DNA from: Candidatus Saccharibacteria bacterium oral taxon 488
GTDB taxonomy: Bacteria > Patescibacteriota > Saccharimonadia > Saccharimonadales > Saccharimonadaceae
DNA length: 64,000 bases
NCBI GenBank assembly: GCA_010202115.1
Contig: CP047917.1
Span: 310,001 to 374,000 of the forward strand
Direction of reading: 5' to 3'
Shown: one piece after another, positions 36,441-44,947 of the stretch
Layout of the letters: each line of letters starts with the position of its first letter
Position numbering within the stretch: the stretch's first letter is position 1
Made by a program: the position numbers and the translations under genes
The notes under the pieces: model-generated
Seen by the model: the letters and a program-made list of their open reading frames with translations, nothing else
What the model was told of the DNA's origin: nothing
Databases searched by the model: none

Positions 36441-36456
36441 TGGATTCGCGAATCCA
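36441..36456. repeat. 16-bp perfect palindrome between synthetase and precursor genes
   Basis: TGGATTCGCGAATCCA is a perfect palindrome seven bases before the precursor's ribosome-binding site. As RNA it forms a 6-bp stem with a tiny loop. It may bind a dimeric regulator, or stabilise a processed precursor mRNA so that more peptide than enzyme is made. Confidence 0.45.
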
Positions 36457-36477
36457 AACAGAAAGGAGGTGATTTAC

Positions 36478-36678
36478 ATGTACACCGAAACTCTCTCGAC
36501 CATTACAGTGGCTGTGTCTCCACTGTCGCGAATCATGGCCAGTGGTGGCGGAAGTCACTGTGGCGGCGGTTCCGGCGGCGGAAACTGTGGTAACGGTGGT
36601 GGTAGCGGTTGTGCTGGCGGTAGCTGTGGCTCCGGATGCGGAGGCAGCAGCAGCTGTGGCAGTGGCTGCGGCAAGTGA
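36478..36678 (+). CDS. Microcin B17-like Gly/Ser/Cys azole-peptide precursor
   Basis: A 66-residue precursor peptide. Residues 1-22 act as leader (MYTETLSTITVAVSPLSRIM). The core, 23-66, has 44 residues: 23 Gly, 9 Ser, 7 Cys, 2 Asn, plus His, Ala and Lys. Ser-Cys pairs occur at 49-50 and 59-60, the arrangement that gives oxazole-thiazole pairs in microcin B17. McbA is 69 residues with a 43-residue core and a leader also containing LSR, so the likeness is close. The start is fixed by AAGGAGG 8 nt upstream; an open frame back to 36403 is ignored. It is the likely substrate of the synthetase just upstream. Confidence 0.9.
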   Translation: MYTETLSTITVAVSPLSRIMASGGGSHCGGGSGGGNCGNGGGSGCAGGSCGSGCGGSSSCGSGCGK

Positions 36679-36720
36679 TGCTGATACTACAACGAAGATA
36701 AGACGTAGCTAAAACTACGC

Positions 36721-36755
36721 CCCCGTCGTTACGCATATCACGATGGGGACTTTTC
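36721..36755 (+). terminator. Terminator after the precursor gene
   Basis: Stem CCCCGTCG/CGATGGGG (one G-T pair) followed by ACTTTTC. It ends within the 3' end of the convergent metallopeptidase gene. A smaller hairpin, CGTAG/CTACG, precedes it. Confidence 0.65.
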
Positions 36756-37424
36756 AATATCCGGAGTGAAATCTCTATAGCTAGCAAAAGTTGCTTGTGC
36801 AATCGTTTGATTGGTTTTTAGTAAATATTGTTTCACGAAGTAATAACCTAGTTTATAGCCTGTCCAGCGTGGTAAATTATCATTGCCAGTATAAAATATT
36901 GCATTATAGTCATAAGCCGTGTTGTTAAAGTTGTTTTTTAGTGCCGCTATCATAGCGTCAACTTCTTTTTGTTTGGTATTTTGTATTTTACGCAGGAAGA
37001 ACTGTTTATTATACTGCTTAAACCTATTCATCGCTTCCTCTTCAAGTACAACTGCCAATCCCTCCAAGATCATACCATCAAACATTGTCTCGGCATATTC
37101 TGGAACTTTCTCCCAGCGCAAAGAATGTGCCAACTCGTGGCATATTGTCTCAAAAACAAAATCTTCGTTAATTTGGTGCTGATGTTTATTAACAGACAGC
37201 ATAATGAGACGCGAGTTATGTGTTCTACCTGCAATTCCGTCCTCGGTGATGGTTGGTAATAAGAAAGACGGAGTAATCACGACCATATCGACGTTATAAT
37301 TGAATTGTTGAAACATTTCTGAGATAAATACCTCGGCTTTTTTAGCTGCCTGGCGAAATATGAAACAGTCGGTGTCGTTAAAAATATGATTAGCATTGGC
37401 GATGTGAAGATAAATTTTGCCCAT
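36738..37424 (-). CDS. HExxH zinc metallopeptidase (DUF2268-like)
   Basis: A 228-residue putative Zn protease. The active-site helix is ICHELAHSLRW, and EGLAVVLEEE about 35 residues later supplies a likely third ligand, as in gluzincin-type DUF2268 proteins. No signal peptide or membrane helix is seen. It converges on the azole-peptide cluster and overlaps its terminator. A role in leader removal or in peptide-related self-protection is possible but only inferred from position. The ATG at 37424 is set by TATAAT 6 nt ahead. Confidence 0.75.
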   Translation of the reverse strand: MGKIYLHIANANHIFNDTDCFIFRQAAKKAEVFISEMFQQFNYNVDMVVITPSFLLPTITEDGIAGRTHNSRLIMLSVNKHQHQINEDFVFETICHELAHSLRWEKVPEYAETMFDGMILEGLAVVLEEEAMNRFKQYNKQFFLRKIQNTKQKEVDAMIAALKNNFNNTAYDYNAIFYTGNDNLPRWTGYKLGYYFVKQYLLKTNQTIAQATFASYRDFTPDIEKSPS

Positions 37425-37430
37425 GGGCAT

Positions 37431-37436
37431 ATTATA
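37431..37436 (-). promoter_or_regulatory. -10 box TATAAT, leaderless start of metallopeptidase
   Basis: TATAAT ends 6 nt before the ATG at 37424. The stretch 37437-37586 shows no gene. Confidence 0.55.
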
Positions 37437-37586
37437 GAAAAAAGTGTGAATATGACCAGTTTCAGAGATTTGAGGCGTAGTATGGTGAAACAGTCCTACG
37501 ACATATTTCTTTCATTGCCGCGGAAATAGAACGTTGCCAGCGGGATTTTTGATGAGGAATGTGGGTGGTCTTTGTAGCTTAGATTC

Positions 37587-37625
37587 CACAAAAACAGCTC
37601 GCCACCAGAGGTAAACGAGCTGTTT
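37587..37625 (-). terminator. Terminator of tRNA-Glu
   Basis: Perfect 10-bp stem AAACAGCTCG/CGAGCTGTTT (37592-37601 and 37616-37625), then TTTTTG on the minus strand, 30 nt after the tRNA 3' end. Confidence 0.85.
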
Positions 37626-37654
37626 CAAATCCGAACGGAATATAAATCCCTGTA

Positions 37655-37729
37655 TGGTGACCCTACCGGGAATCGAACCCGGGTTGCTGGGATGAGAACC
37701 CAGTGTCCTAACCGCTAGACGATAGGGCC
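37655..37729 (-). tRNA. tRNA-Glu (anticodon CTC)
   Basis: 75 nt including an encoded CCA. The cloverleaf is complete: acceptor GGCCCTA pairing with TAGGGTC, anticodon stem CTGGG/CCCAG around loop TTCTCAT (anticodon CTC), and T-arm CCGGG-TTCGATT-CCCGG. Confidence 0.97.
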
Positions 37730-37747
37730 GTGTTAAGCTACCGGGTC

Positions 37748-37753
37748 ATTATA
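37748..37753 (-). promoter_or_regulatory. Extended -10 box of tRNA-Glu
   Basis: TGCTATAAT on the minus strand, 18 nt before the tRNA 5' end. Confidence 0.6.
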
Positions 37754-37773
37754 GCATGGTTAGCTGGGGGCGT

Positions 37774-38148
37774 CTAGCCCATCTTGTTGACGACGTCGAT
37801 CAGCTTGCGGGGCGTGATGTCGGCCTTGATGAGGTAGCCGTCAACACGGTTCATGATGGCGGATTTGGTGGCATCGTCCTGCTCAAAGTTCGTCATGATG
37901 AGGATTTTGCTCTCTGGAATCAAGTCAGTATCATCAGAGCGCAGAGCGTCCAAAATTTGGTCGCCGCGCTGTTCGGGCAGCATTAAATCAAGGATGATCA
38001 AGTCAAACGGCTGACTCCGGGCCATAACCAGCCCATCATTACCATCAACCACCCAGGTCACGTCATAGCCAGCTTTTTGCAGGCTGCGCACATACATCTC
38101 GCCGATAAAGCGGTCGTCCTCCACGCACAAGATTGTTTTGATCGCCAT
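37774..38148 (-). CDS. Stand-alone receiver-domain response regulator
   Basis: A 124-residue receiver domain without output domain: CVEDD start, phospho-Asp in FDLIILDLMLPEQRGD, Thr in ILIMTNFEQ, Lys in GYLIKADI. It is encoded after its probable kinase partner, 12 nt from that stop, with AGGAGGGA as ribosome-binding site. Like CheY-type proteins it would act by protein contact rather than DNA binding. Confidence 0.92.
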   Translation of the reverse strand: MAIKTILCVEDDRFIGEMYVRSLQKAGYDVTWVVDGNDGLVMARSQPFDLIILDLMLPEQRGDQILDALRSDDTDLIPESKILIMTNFEQDDATKSAIMNRVDGYLIKADITPRKLIDVVNKMG

Positions 38149-38160
38149 ACTTCCCTCCTC

Positions 38161-39672
38161 TTATCCTCGATACATAGCGTGATTTTTTATCCAGCCACCG
38201 CCCTGGCGAATCAGATTGCGATTGAGCTGTCCGTCTTCGAGTAGCTTGTCCTTGACGGCGGCGTACACCGGCACGGTAAACGAAAAGACCGAGCCTTCGT
38301 TCTCTTTGGAGCGCGCGGTGATGTGGCCGCCGTGACTCTCAATAAAGGCCTTGCAGATGTAGAGGCCGATGCCGGTGCCAGAAACGGTCTCGCGGCTGCG
38401 GTGCGAGCGGTAGAATTTGTGAAATAGATTTTTGACGACGCTCGGTGGCATGCCGACGCCGTTGTCGGCGACGGAGACTTCGATAACATCGCCCTTTTGT
38501 TCGGCACTGACCGAGACAGTGCCGCCCTCGAAACTGTATTTGATGGCGTTGTCGATGAGGTTGGAAATGACCTCGCTAATACTGGAGCGGTCGGCAGCGA
38601 CAGTCGGCAGGTCGCTTGGGATGCTGATATTGAGCAAGCGGTGCTGCGTCGACGCGCGCAGCTGCATGTCGTCGGCGATCGAGCCATAGATGTCAGACAG
38701 CGAGTCCTCAGCGAGGTGGATGCTGAGGTGGTGGCGGTCGAACTTAGCGACGTTGAGGATATTGTTGATATAGCCAGACAGGCGGTTGGCGGAGACCGTC
38801 AGCCGTGCTAGTAGCTGCGGCTCGTCACCTTTCAGGCGGCCGGCTAGCTCCTCGGCGAGGACGTCGAGATAGCCGCGGATGATGGTGATCGGGCCGCGGA
38901 GTTCGTGGGCGGCGAAGGAGATGAAATTGAGGTCTTCTTCCTCGGGTAGGTATTGGGCTGAGCGGTCGATGAGGACGATGACGGTCTCGCCGGGTGCGTC
39001 TTTTTGGTAGGAGGCAATGATGTCAAAGAAGCGAGTTTTTTTGAAGGCACCGTTGGTGGTGGCGACGCGGCGCCAGGTACGCTCGGCGGAGACTTGGCGG
39101 GCGTCGGCGTCGCTGAGCCAGGCTGTGAGCGACTGCTCGTTGAGAAAATCCAGCGCCAGATACGGCTGGCCGTCGGCGTCAGTGGCAATTGGTGCAGCCT
39201 TGTTGGCGGAGATGATACGCTTGGCGGGATCGAGGACAACGATGCCGCAGCTGGTGTGGTTAAGCGCCTGGGTTAGCAGCGCGTCGGGACTTGGCGGTGG
39301 TGCGGGTTGAGTCGGCTCGTCATAGATGAGTTCAAGGACGGTCTTGAAGCCGGTTTTGGCGTGTTGCTCGGCGTTCGGGTTTGGTAGCGGCCTGGTGGTG
39401 CGCTCGCCGCGTTTATGGATCAGCGCAGTCAAGATATTATCAAGCGGCCGGCCGGCGATGATGATCAGAACGGCCGAAAGAAAGCTGCCGACAATGAAAA
39501 TCGTACCAGTAATTAACCAGAACGCTGGGTGATTCCACGAGGTAAGACCAGTGATATTGAGGACGACACCACTGATGAGCGCCACCGCCATCTGCCCGGC
39601 CAGTGCACAAGCGAACAACATGCGCCGGTGGTATCGTCGAAAGCTACAGATTGACGTGCCGCCAGCTGTCAT
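38161..39672 (-). CDS. PAS-type sensor histidine kinase
   Basis: A 503-residue kinase with two membrane helices (about 18-40 and 50-73), a PAS-like segment (LNHTSCGIVVLDPAKRIISA), HisKA SFAAHELRGPITIIRGYLD, and HATPase_c with NLIDNAIKYS, DNGVGMP and GTGIGLYICKAF. The HELRGP form replaces the usual HELRTP. The ATG at 39672 overlaps the stop of the YerB-like gene (ATGA) and is preferred to 39717; a start at about 39621 is also possible. Confidence 0.9.
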   Translation of the reverse strand: MTAGGTSICSFRRYHRRMLFACALAGQMAVALISGVVLNITGLTSWNHPAFWLITGTIFIVGSFLSAVLIIIAGRPLDNILTALIHKRGERTTRPLPNPNAEQHAKTGFKTVLELIYDEPTQPAPPPSPDALLTQALNHTSCGIVVLDPAKRIISANKAAPIATDADGQPYLALDFLNEQSLTAWLSDADARQVSAERTWRRVATTNGAFKKTRFFDIIASYQKDAPGETVIVLIDRSAQYLPEEEDLNFISFAAHELRGPITIIRGYLDVLAEELAGRLKGDEPQLLARLTVSANRLSGYINNILNVAKFDRHHLSIHLAEDSLSDIYGSIADDMQLRASTQHRLLNISIPSDLPTVAADRSSISEVISNLIDNAIKYSFEGGTVSVSAEQKGDVIEVSVADNGVGMPPSVVKNLFHKFYRSHRSRETVSGTGIGLYICKAFIESHGGHITARSKENEGSVFSFTVPVYAAVKDKLLEDGQLNRNLIRQGGGWIKNHAMYRG

Positions 39673-40808
39673 CGCCACGTGACGGATCCCCGCCCGGGCG
39701 TAAACACGCCGATCCATGTTTGGCCGCGACCCAGGGTAAAGTCTTTGCCATTTTCGTCAAGCAGTTTGAGCGGTGCGGTGAGGCTATCTTTCTTCCAGGT
39801 GATGGCGGTAGCGGTGCCGTTCTGGAAGACGGTCGCCTTGCCCGAGCCAATGGTGACGGTGTCCTCGTAGCCATCTGGCCCGACGCGTCGCTCGACGGGC
39901 GCTTCAAGGGCGATGACGACATGTGGGGCGATCTGGCCACCTTCCCGGTCGGCGTGCGGTGCGCCAGCTAGTGAGCGTTTGTAGGTGTTGGTCGCTTTGT
40001 CATAAGCATAGGCGGTATTGTACATGCCGCTGCTAAAGTTGAGCTGGATAGTGGTGGCATTTGGTGTCTCGACCGGCTTGCCATCGCTGCGTTTGAAGCC
40101 AGTAAATGATGATTCCTTGAAACCTTTGCTGGCGTTCAGAGCATCAAGCTTCTCGCCAGATGTGTAGACATTGTGTGGGGCGCGGCGGTCGCTGGCTCGC
40201 CAATAACTGCCGCCATTAAAGAACTGGTCGATGTCGCGGTAGCCGCTGCTGCGGACGGTATCGAGAGCGTTCGGGCTGCCGCCGACGTGGGCGATGGAGG
40301 CTTGGTACTGCGCGCCCCAGCTGAGATAGTAAAGGCGGAGGCTACGAACTGGGCCGATGAGGCCGGGCTTAGCGCCCTGATAAACAGCGAGGAAGCGCGT
40401 GATGCCACCCTCGGCGACGGCCTCATAGACGATACCGGCTCCGGAGAGGCCGGACTGTGGGCGAGCATCAGGGCTGTTCTCGATCATGACGGCGGTGACG
40501 GGCTGCTTGGTGGCTGCTTCATCAGCGACCTCGAGACCGGTGAGTGGTGAGTAGAATTTGGTTGGCTTTTTCTTAGCGGCGAAAAACGGCAGACCACCGT
40601 CGTGCTGGACAGAATTGATAGCGACGATGAAAATACCAGCGATAACCAGCGAGGCGGTGATGAGGACGATCGCCCACAAATGCTTTTTGCACCACTGGGC
40701 AAACGAGCGTTTTTTGGCCGGGGCGTTTGGTGATGCCGGCTCAAGTTTAGCTGATTTTACCGTCGGTTTTTGGGCCGCGGTGGCTGGGCGAGGATTCTTG
40801 ATGTGCAT
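39669..40808 (-). CDS. YerB-like DUF3048 protein, membrane-anchored
   Basis: A 379-residue protein: basic Pro/Ala-rich cytoplasmic N-terminus, one membrane helix (about 46-66), and an external DUF3048 region with PLTGLEV, VMIENSPDARPQSGL, AEGGITRFLAVYQG and GPVRSLRLYYLSWG. YerB-type proteins are envelope proteins of unknown function. In this case the lipobox is replaced by a transmembrane anchor. It leads an operon with the kinase and receiver genes, so it may take part in sensing. Confidence 0.85.
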   Translation of the reverse strand: MHIKNPRPATAAQKPTVKSAKLEPASPNAPAKKRSFAQWCKKHLWAIVLITASLVIAGIFIVAINSVQHDGGLPFFAAKKKPTKFYSPLTGLEVADEAATKQPVTAVMIENSPDARPQSGLSGAGIVYEAVAEGGITRFLAVYQGAKPGLIGPVRSLRLYYLSWGAQYQASIAHVGGSPNALDTVRSSGYRDIDQFFNGGSYWRASDRRAPHNVYTSGEKLDALNASKGFKESSFTGFKRSDGKPVETPNATTIQLNFSSGMYNTAYAYDKATNTYKRSLAGAPHADREGGQIAPHVVIALEAPVERRVGPDGYEDTVTIGSGKATVFQNGTATAITWKKDSLTAPLKLLDENGKDFTLGRGQTWIGVFTPGRGSVTWR

Positions 40809-40814
40809 GGGTTT

Positions 40815-40820
40815 AGTATA
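40815..40820 (-). promoter_or_regulatory. Extended -10 box TGCTATACT, leaderless start of YerB-like gene
   Basis: The box ends 6 nt before the ATG at 40808. Confidence 0.6.
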
Positions 40821-40865
40821 GCATAAGCGACATATCCGGTAAACGGAACAATGCAGTGACTGATC

Positions 40866-40902
40866 GGCGTATTTCGGTATACAACCTGCCCCGAATTACG
40901 CC
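40866..40902 (-). terminator. Hairpin at the end of gltX
   Basis: Stem GGCGTAATTCGG/CCGAAATACGCC (11 of 12 pairs) contains the gltX stop codon. There is no T run after it, so it may protect the 3' end rather than terminate. Confidence 0.4.
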
Positions 40903-42329
40903 GCCGAGAACGCGGTAATTCCCCGCTCAAGTCGCACCAACGTACGCTCGCGGCCGAGCAGTGCTAGCGTGTCACTCAGCTGCGGGCTGAACGGTGCCCA
41001 GGTGATGGCGATGCGGATGAGACTAAAGAGAATGCCAGGCTTTTGGCCGGTGATTTCTAGCAATTCGTTTAGCCGAGTCTGGACTAATTCTGGCGTCCAG
41101 TCGGTGAGCATGGCGAGCTCGCGCTGAGCAGTTTCTAGTAATTCGCGCCGCTCATGCTCAGATAATTTCTTGAGCTGTTTGTTACCGTCAATGAGCTCCA
41201 TGTTAATCTCAGGCTCCGCAAAAAAATAGCCAAATCCACCGAGGTCACGCAGGGTTTTTACGCGGTCTTGGGCCAGCGCTAGGACGCGCCGGCGATACCC
41301 CTCGTCCGCTCCGGCGGCACTGTCCGGCCAAAAATCATTAACCCGCTCGGCTAAATCATCCAGCGCGAGCGAGCGAATAAACTGCCCATTCGTCCACAGC
41401 AGCCGCTTTTCGTCAAAGCGAGCGCCCGAGCGCTGCACGCGGCTGAGGCTGAATTTGGCGGTCAATTCGCTCATGGTGAAGGTCTCTTGCTCGGTGCCGT
41501 CGTTCCAGCCCATGGTGGCGATAAAGCTATCCAGCGCCTCTGGCAGATAGCCATCACGGATATAATCCAGCACGTCTTTGGCGCCGTCGCGCTTGCCTAA
41601 TTTCTTGTTACCCTGCTCGTTCATGATGTGTGGCAGATGCGCGAACACGGGCCGCGGCAAGCCCAGTGCTTCGTAGAGTGCCAGATAATTTGGCATGCTG
41701 GAGATGAATTCTTGGCCGCGAATGACGTGAGTGATATTCATCTCGGCGTCGTCGATGATGTGGGCAAAATTGTAGGTCGGGTAGCCGTCAGACTTGATGA
41801 GGATGAAGTCGTCAACGACCTCGGGGCTGGTGGTGACGTCACCCATGACCTCGTCGTGATAGGTGTAGCTTTTGGGCTCAGCCTTGAAACGTAGCGGCGT
41901 GGTGCCATCCCAAGCTGGTGGATTGTCGGGGCGATGGTCGCGGTAGCGAAAGGCACGCTTCTCGGCCTGAGCGGCGTCACGAAACGCTTGGATTTGCTCG
42001 GGCGTGTAGGGATCAGCGTAGGCGCGGCCGGTATCAATTAATTTTTGTGCCCACTGGTGGTAATGCTCGAGCCGCTGGCTTTGGATGTACGGCCCGTGTG
42101 GCCCGCCAATGTCCGGTCCTTCGTCGTAGTCGAGGTGCAGCGCCTTGAGGCTGGCGATGAGATGCTCGCGGCTGCCGGCAACTTCGCGGACCTTGTCAGT
42201 GTCTTCGAGGCGCAGGATAAATTGGCCATCAGCCTGCCGGGCGACGAGAAAAGCAAATAATGCCGTGCGAATGCCGCCAACGTGCAAAAACCCTGTTGGC
42301 GAGGGTGCGAAACGAGTGCGTGTAGTCAT
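40896..42329 (-). CDS. gltX: Glutamyl-tRNA synthetase
   Basis: A 477-residue class I synthetase. It has RFAPSPTGFLHVGGIRTALF (HIGH-type motif HVGG) and KLGKRDG in place of the usual KLSKR, plus a helical C-terminal anticodon-binding domain. It charges tRNA-Glu and, if the organism uses the indirect route, possibly tRNA-Gln. The start at 42329 has TATAAT 6 nt ahead; the long extension to 42470 is ignored because it does not resemble the family. Confidence 0.96.
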   Translation of the reverse strand: MTTRTRFAPSPTGFLHVGGIRTALFAFLVARQADGQFILRLEDTDKVREVAGSREHLIASLKALHLDYDEGPDIGGPHGPYIQSQRLEHYHQWAQKLIDTGRAYADPYTPEQIQAFRDAAQAEKRAFRYRDHRPDNPPAWDGTTPLRFKAEPKSYTYHDEVMGDVTTSPEVVDDFILIKSDGYPTYNFAHIIDDAEMNITHVIRGQEFISSMPNYLALYEALGLPRPVFAHLPHIMNEQGNKKLGKRDGAKDVLDYIRDGYLPEALDSFIATMGWNDGTEQETFTMSELTAKFSLSRVQRSGARFDEKRLLWTNGQFIRSLALDDLAERVNDFWPDSAAGADEGYRRRVLALAQDRVKTLRDLGGFGYFFAEPEINMELIDGNKQLKKLSEHERRELLETAQRELAMLTDWTPELVQTRLNELLEITGQKPGILFSLIRIAITWAPFSPQLSDTLALLGRERTLVRLERGITAFSAA

Positions 42330-42335
42330 GGGGTG

Positions 42336-42341
42336 ATTATA
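42336..42341 (-). promoter_or_regulatory. Extended -10 box TGCTATAAT, leaderless start of gltX
   Basis: The box ends 6 nt before the ATG at 42329. Confidence 0.65.
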
Positions 42342-42390
42342 GCATGAGGCCGCAGCGCTGGTAAACGCCGAGGCATCGGTGTGGCGTTGA

Positions 42391-43335
42391 TTATAAACTA
42401 GTGGCGATTTTGGTGACTTGCTCGCTTGACAGTGCCCCGCTGAGGGTGATCTGGTAGAGGACGCCGCCATTGATCCAGGTGGCCGTCCGGTCGGTGCTGT
42501 AAATAGTCAGGCCGCCGGCAGTGGTGGTCTGGACGTCGCCGCCGTCGGCGGTCAAGGTCTCTTTGAGGGCGGCGGAATTGAGTGAACTTTTTTGCTGGGT
42601 GATGGTGTAGGATTGGCCGCCGTCAGCGTAGGCGAATTTCATGCGGACTTCCCCGCTTTTGAAGGTAATTGGGCCGCTGAGGGCATAGCCGGTCGGTCGA
42701 TAGCCGGGGTATTTGGCGTTGACACCAGATTGGATGGCGGCAATGCGGGTGGAGATGTTAGGCATACCGAGGTAGGTAAAATAGCCGCCGATCAGCATGA
42801 TGGCCAGGCCGACGGAGGCGACTTGCAGCCAGCGACCGATGCGGCTCTTTGGTTTTTTGCTGCGGCGCGGCGCTTTTGGCGGGGTGGTGGCGCACTGCAG
42901 GGCTTCGGTAATGGCTTCGTTTTTGAGAACGGCGGCCGGCTTGGGCGCGAGGGTGGCAGTGTGTTGTTTGGCCGGCAGGTGGTTTGGCTGGATGATACGA
43001 GTCGAGTGATGGTGCGGTGTGGTCGGGACATGGCGGGTTGCGGTTCGAGTGGTCTGATGGGGTTGCTGGGCAGCACGAGCTTGGGCACGCACAACGGTCG
43101 GGTGTGGTTCGGCTGGACGATCACGCTTGATTGGCTGCAGCTGGACACTCGGCACGCTCGGCGCAAATTTATTGACATGGACACTTATCGGGACGGAGGT
43201 GTCGCGCGTAATGTCGGGGCGGCTGGCCAGGCGACGCTTGGCGTGCGACGGCGCAGCAACGTGGCGGCGGCTGAGCGTCGTTGATTTTTGACCGGCAGTT
43301 TTGTGGACGGTTTTATGGATAGTTTGTTTGTTCAT
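42391..43335 (-). CDS. Membrane-anchored DUF4367-like protein
   Basis: A 314-residue protein. Residues 1-165 are a disordered basic cytoplasmic stretch rich in His, Thr, Pro and Arg. A helix at about 172-192 is followed by an external domain with YPGYRPTGYALSGPITF, SYTITQQKSS and a TWINGGVLYQITLSGALSSE end, resembling DUF4367. The ATG has GAGGGG ahead. It is divergent from the PEGA-domain gene with 88 bp between. Function unknown, probably envelope-related. Confidence 0.7.
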   Translation of the reverse strand: MNKQTIHKTVHKTAGQKSTTLSRRHVAAPSHAKRRLASRPDITRDTSVPISVHVNKFAPSVPSVQLQPIKRDRPAEPHPTVVRAQARAAQQPHQTTRTATRHVPTTPHHHSTRIIQPNHLPAKQHTATLAPKPAAVLKNEAITEALQCATTPPKAPRRSKKPKSRIGRWLQVASVGLAIMLIGGYFTYLGMPNISTRIAAIQSGVNAKYPGYRPTGYALSGPITFKSGEVRMKFAYADGGQSYTITQQKSSLNSAALKETLTADGGDVQTTTAGGLTIYSTDRTATWINGGVLYQITLSGALSSEQVTKIATSL

Positions 43336-43409
43336 GAACCCCTCGTATTCCTAATGCTTATTGTTTATTGTACAAAGAGGACATGCTTTTTGCAAGGGGC
43401 GAAATGTGG

Positions 43410-43415
43410 TATAAT
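43410..43415 (+). promoter_or_regulatory. Extended -10 box of the PEGA gene
   Basis: TGGTATAAT on the plus strand, 8 nt before the ATG at 43424, so the leader is at most about 2 nt. Confidence 0.55.
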
Positions 43416-43423
43416 CTCTCATT

Positions 43424-44911
43424 ATGTATCGAAAGCAAAAGCGCGGCCTAGAGCTTGCTCGCAGGACGCTAATCTACACAATTATGGTGCTGGCGGTGTG
43501 TACGCTGGCGTTTATTTTGATTTTTCATACGCTTGGGTATCAGCTGGATCTCAAGACGCAGACGGTTGAGCAGCGGGCGCTGGTGCAGTATGATTCACGG
43601 CCACAAGGTGCACAGGTGTTTATTGATGGTACGGAGCTTGGCAAGACACATATCAAGGGCATGCTTCCCGAGGGGCAGCATCAATTTTCCATGCGCCTGG
43701 ACGGCTACGATGAGTGGCGCAAGGTTGTCGAGGTCAAGGCCGGGACACTGACTTGGCTATCGTACGCGCGGCTGGTGCCGAGTGAACGAGTGGTGAGTTC
43801 AGTCAAGGAATTTTCGTCGCTGGCCTCAGTGCGATTTTCGCCAAATTGGCGGTTCATGCTGGGCGTGATGCAAGCGACCGATGCACCAAAGATCGTTTGG
43901 GGCGATCTACGCGATTCGGATAAGCCAAAGTTTAACGAGGTAACATTGGACACCTCGGTGGTGGCGGGCTACGGCGGCCAGTCGACGGCGCATGCGCTCA
44001 AGATTGTCGAGTGGGATTCGGGTAATCGCTACGCCATTCTCAAACACACCTACGTGGTCGAAGGCCAAGGCGAAAAAGTCCAGTGGCTGAAAGTCGACCG
44101 CGAGAATAAAACAGTGGTTGATATCGCGAAAGTGATCGGGCTGGAGCTACGAGAAGTGCGCTTCCTCGGTGAGAGCGGTAATGAACTGTATGTACTGCAG
44201 TCAAGCGGCGAACTGCGGCGAGCGGACCTCAACGCGGCGACAATTTCTGCGCCGCTGATCAGTCATGTACAGTCATTCTCGGTGTACGGCACGGATTATA
44301 TCACCTACGTCGGGACGAATGGCACAAGCAAGCTGCAGCTGGCGGGCATTTGGCGCAAGGACTGGACTGAGCCAGTGGTCGTGCGACGACAGACTGAGGC
44401 GGAGGCCTCGACGCCGTTGATGATCAAGTTCTCGCGCTATGACAATAAAGACGTGCTAGTGGTCGGCGTTGGCTCAGCGGTGACGCTACACATGGGTGCG
44501 GCGCTAGACGGGTCGAGTTCGTCAGCATCAAAGCTACTCAGCCGTGTCAAATCAATTACCGCCGGCGAGCAACTAACTGAACTAGATCTAAGCGGTACCG
44601 GGCGGTTCGTCTTGATGCGAACGGGGGCTGGCTTTATGAGCTATGACATTGAGCGGCAATCGGTGTCGCACGATACGGCGCTGCCGACGGGAACGGTACT
44701 TGACTGGCTGGATGATTATCATGTGTGGAGTGTTGAGGGCGGCAAGGTGGTGATGCGCGAATTCGACGGTGCTAATCAATCGACGATGCTCGAGGCCAGC
44801 GAAGGGTTTGATGTGTCACTGTCGCACGACGGTGACTGGCTGTATGCGTTCCGCCGAGCCGACAATGGTGCGGTAACGATGTCACGGCTGCGCATGACGA
44901 TCAAGCGCTAA
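43424..44911 (+). CDS. PEGA-domain surface protein
   Basis: A 495-residue protein with a basic N-terminus, one membrane helix (about 15-37), and a PEGA domain (about 50-115: YDSRPQGAQVFIDGTELGKT, then GYDEWRKVVEVKAG). The rest is a beta-rich region with WD/propeller-like repeats (VRFSPNWRFMLG, FSVYGTDYITYVG, LDWLDDYHVWSV, SHDGDWLYAFR). PEGA proteins are often surface-located. It is likely an anchored extracellular propeller; the partner is unknown. Confidence 0.8.
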   Translation: MYRKQKRGLELARRTLIYTIMVLAVCTLAFILIFHTLGYQLDLKTQTVEQRALVQYDSRPQGAQVFIDGTELGKTHIKGMLPEGQHQFSMRLDGYDEWRKVVEVKAGTLTWLSYARLVPSERVVSSVKEFSSLASVRFSPNWRFMLGVMQATDAPKIVWGDLRDSDKPKFNEVTLDTSVVAGYGGQSTAHALKIVEWDSGNRYAILKHTYVVEGQGEKVQWLKVDRENKTVVDIAKVIGLELREVRFLGESGNELYVLQSSGELRRADLNAATISAPLISHVQSFSVYGTDYITYVGTNGTSKLQLAGIWRKDWTEPVVVRRQTEAEASTPLMIKFSRYDNKDVLVVGVGSAVTLHMGAALDGSSSSASKLLSRVKSITAGEQLTELDLSGTGRFVLMRTGAGFMSYDIERQSVSHDTALPTGTVLDWLDDYHVWSVEGGKVVMREFDGANQSTMLEASEGFDVSLSHDGDWLYAFRRADNGAVTMSRLRMTIKR

Positions 44912-44947
44912 GCACACCAGGTTAACTTTCTTATTGCTATTCTCGCT

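Noticed and set aside
36403..36477. Upstream extension of the azole-peptide precursor
   Set aside because: Would overlap the synthetase end and lacks a ribosome-binding site, while AAGGAGG is placed correctly for the ATG at 36478.
42592..43284. Plus-strand frame of 230 codons
   Set aside because: Antisense to the DUF4367-like gene; no start signal and no family resemblance.
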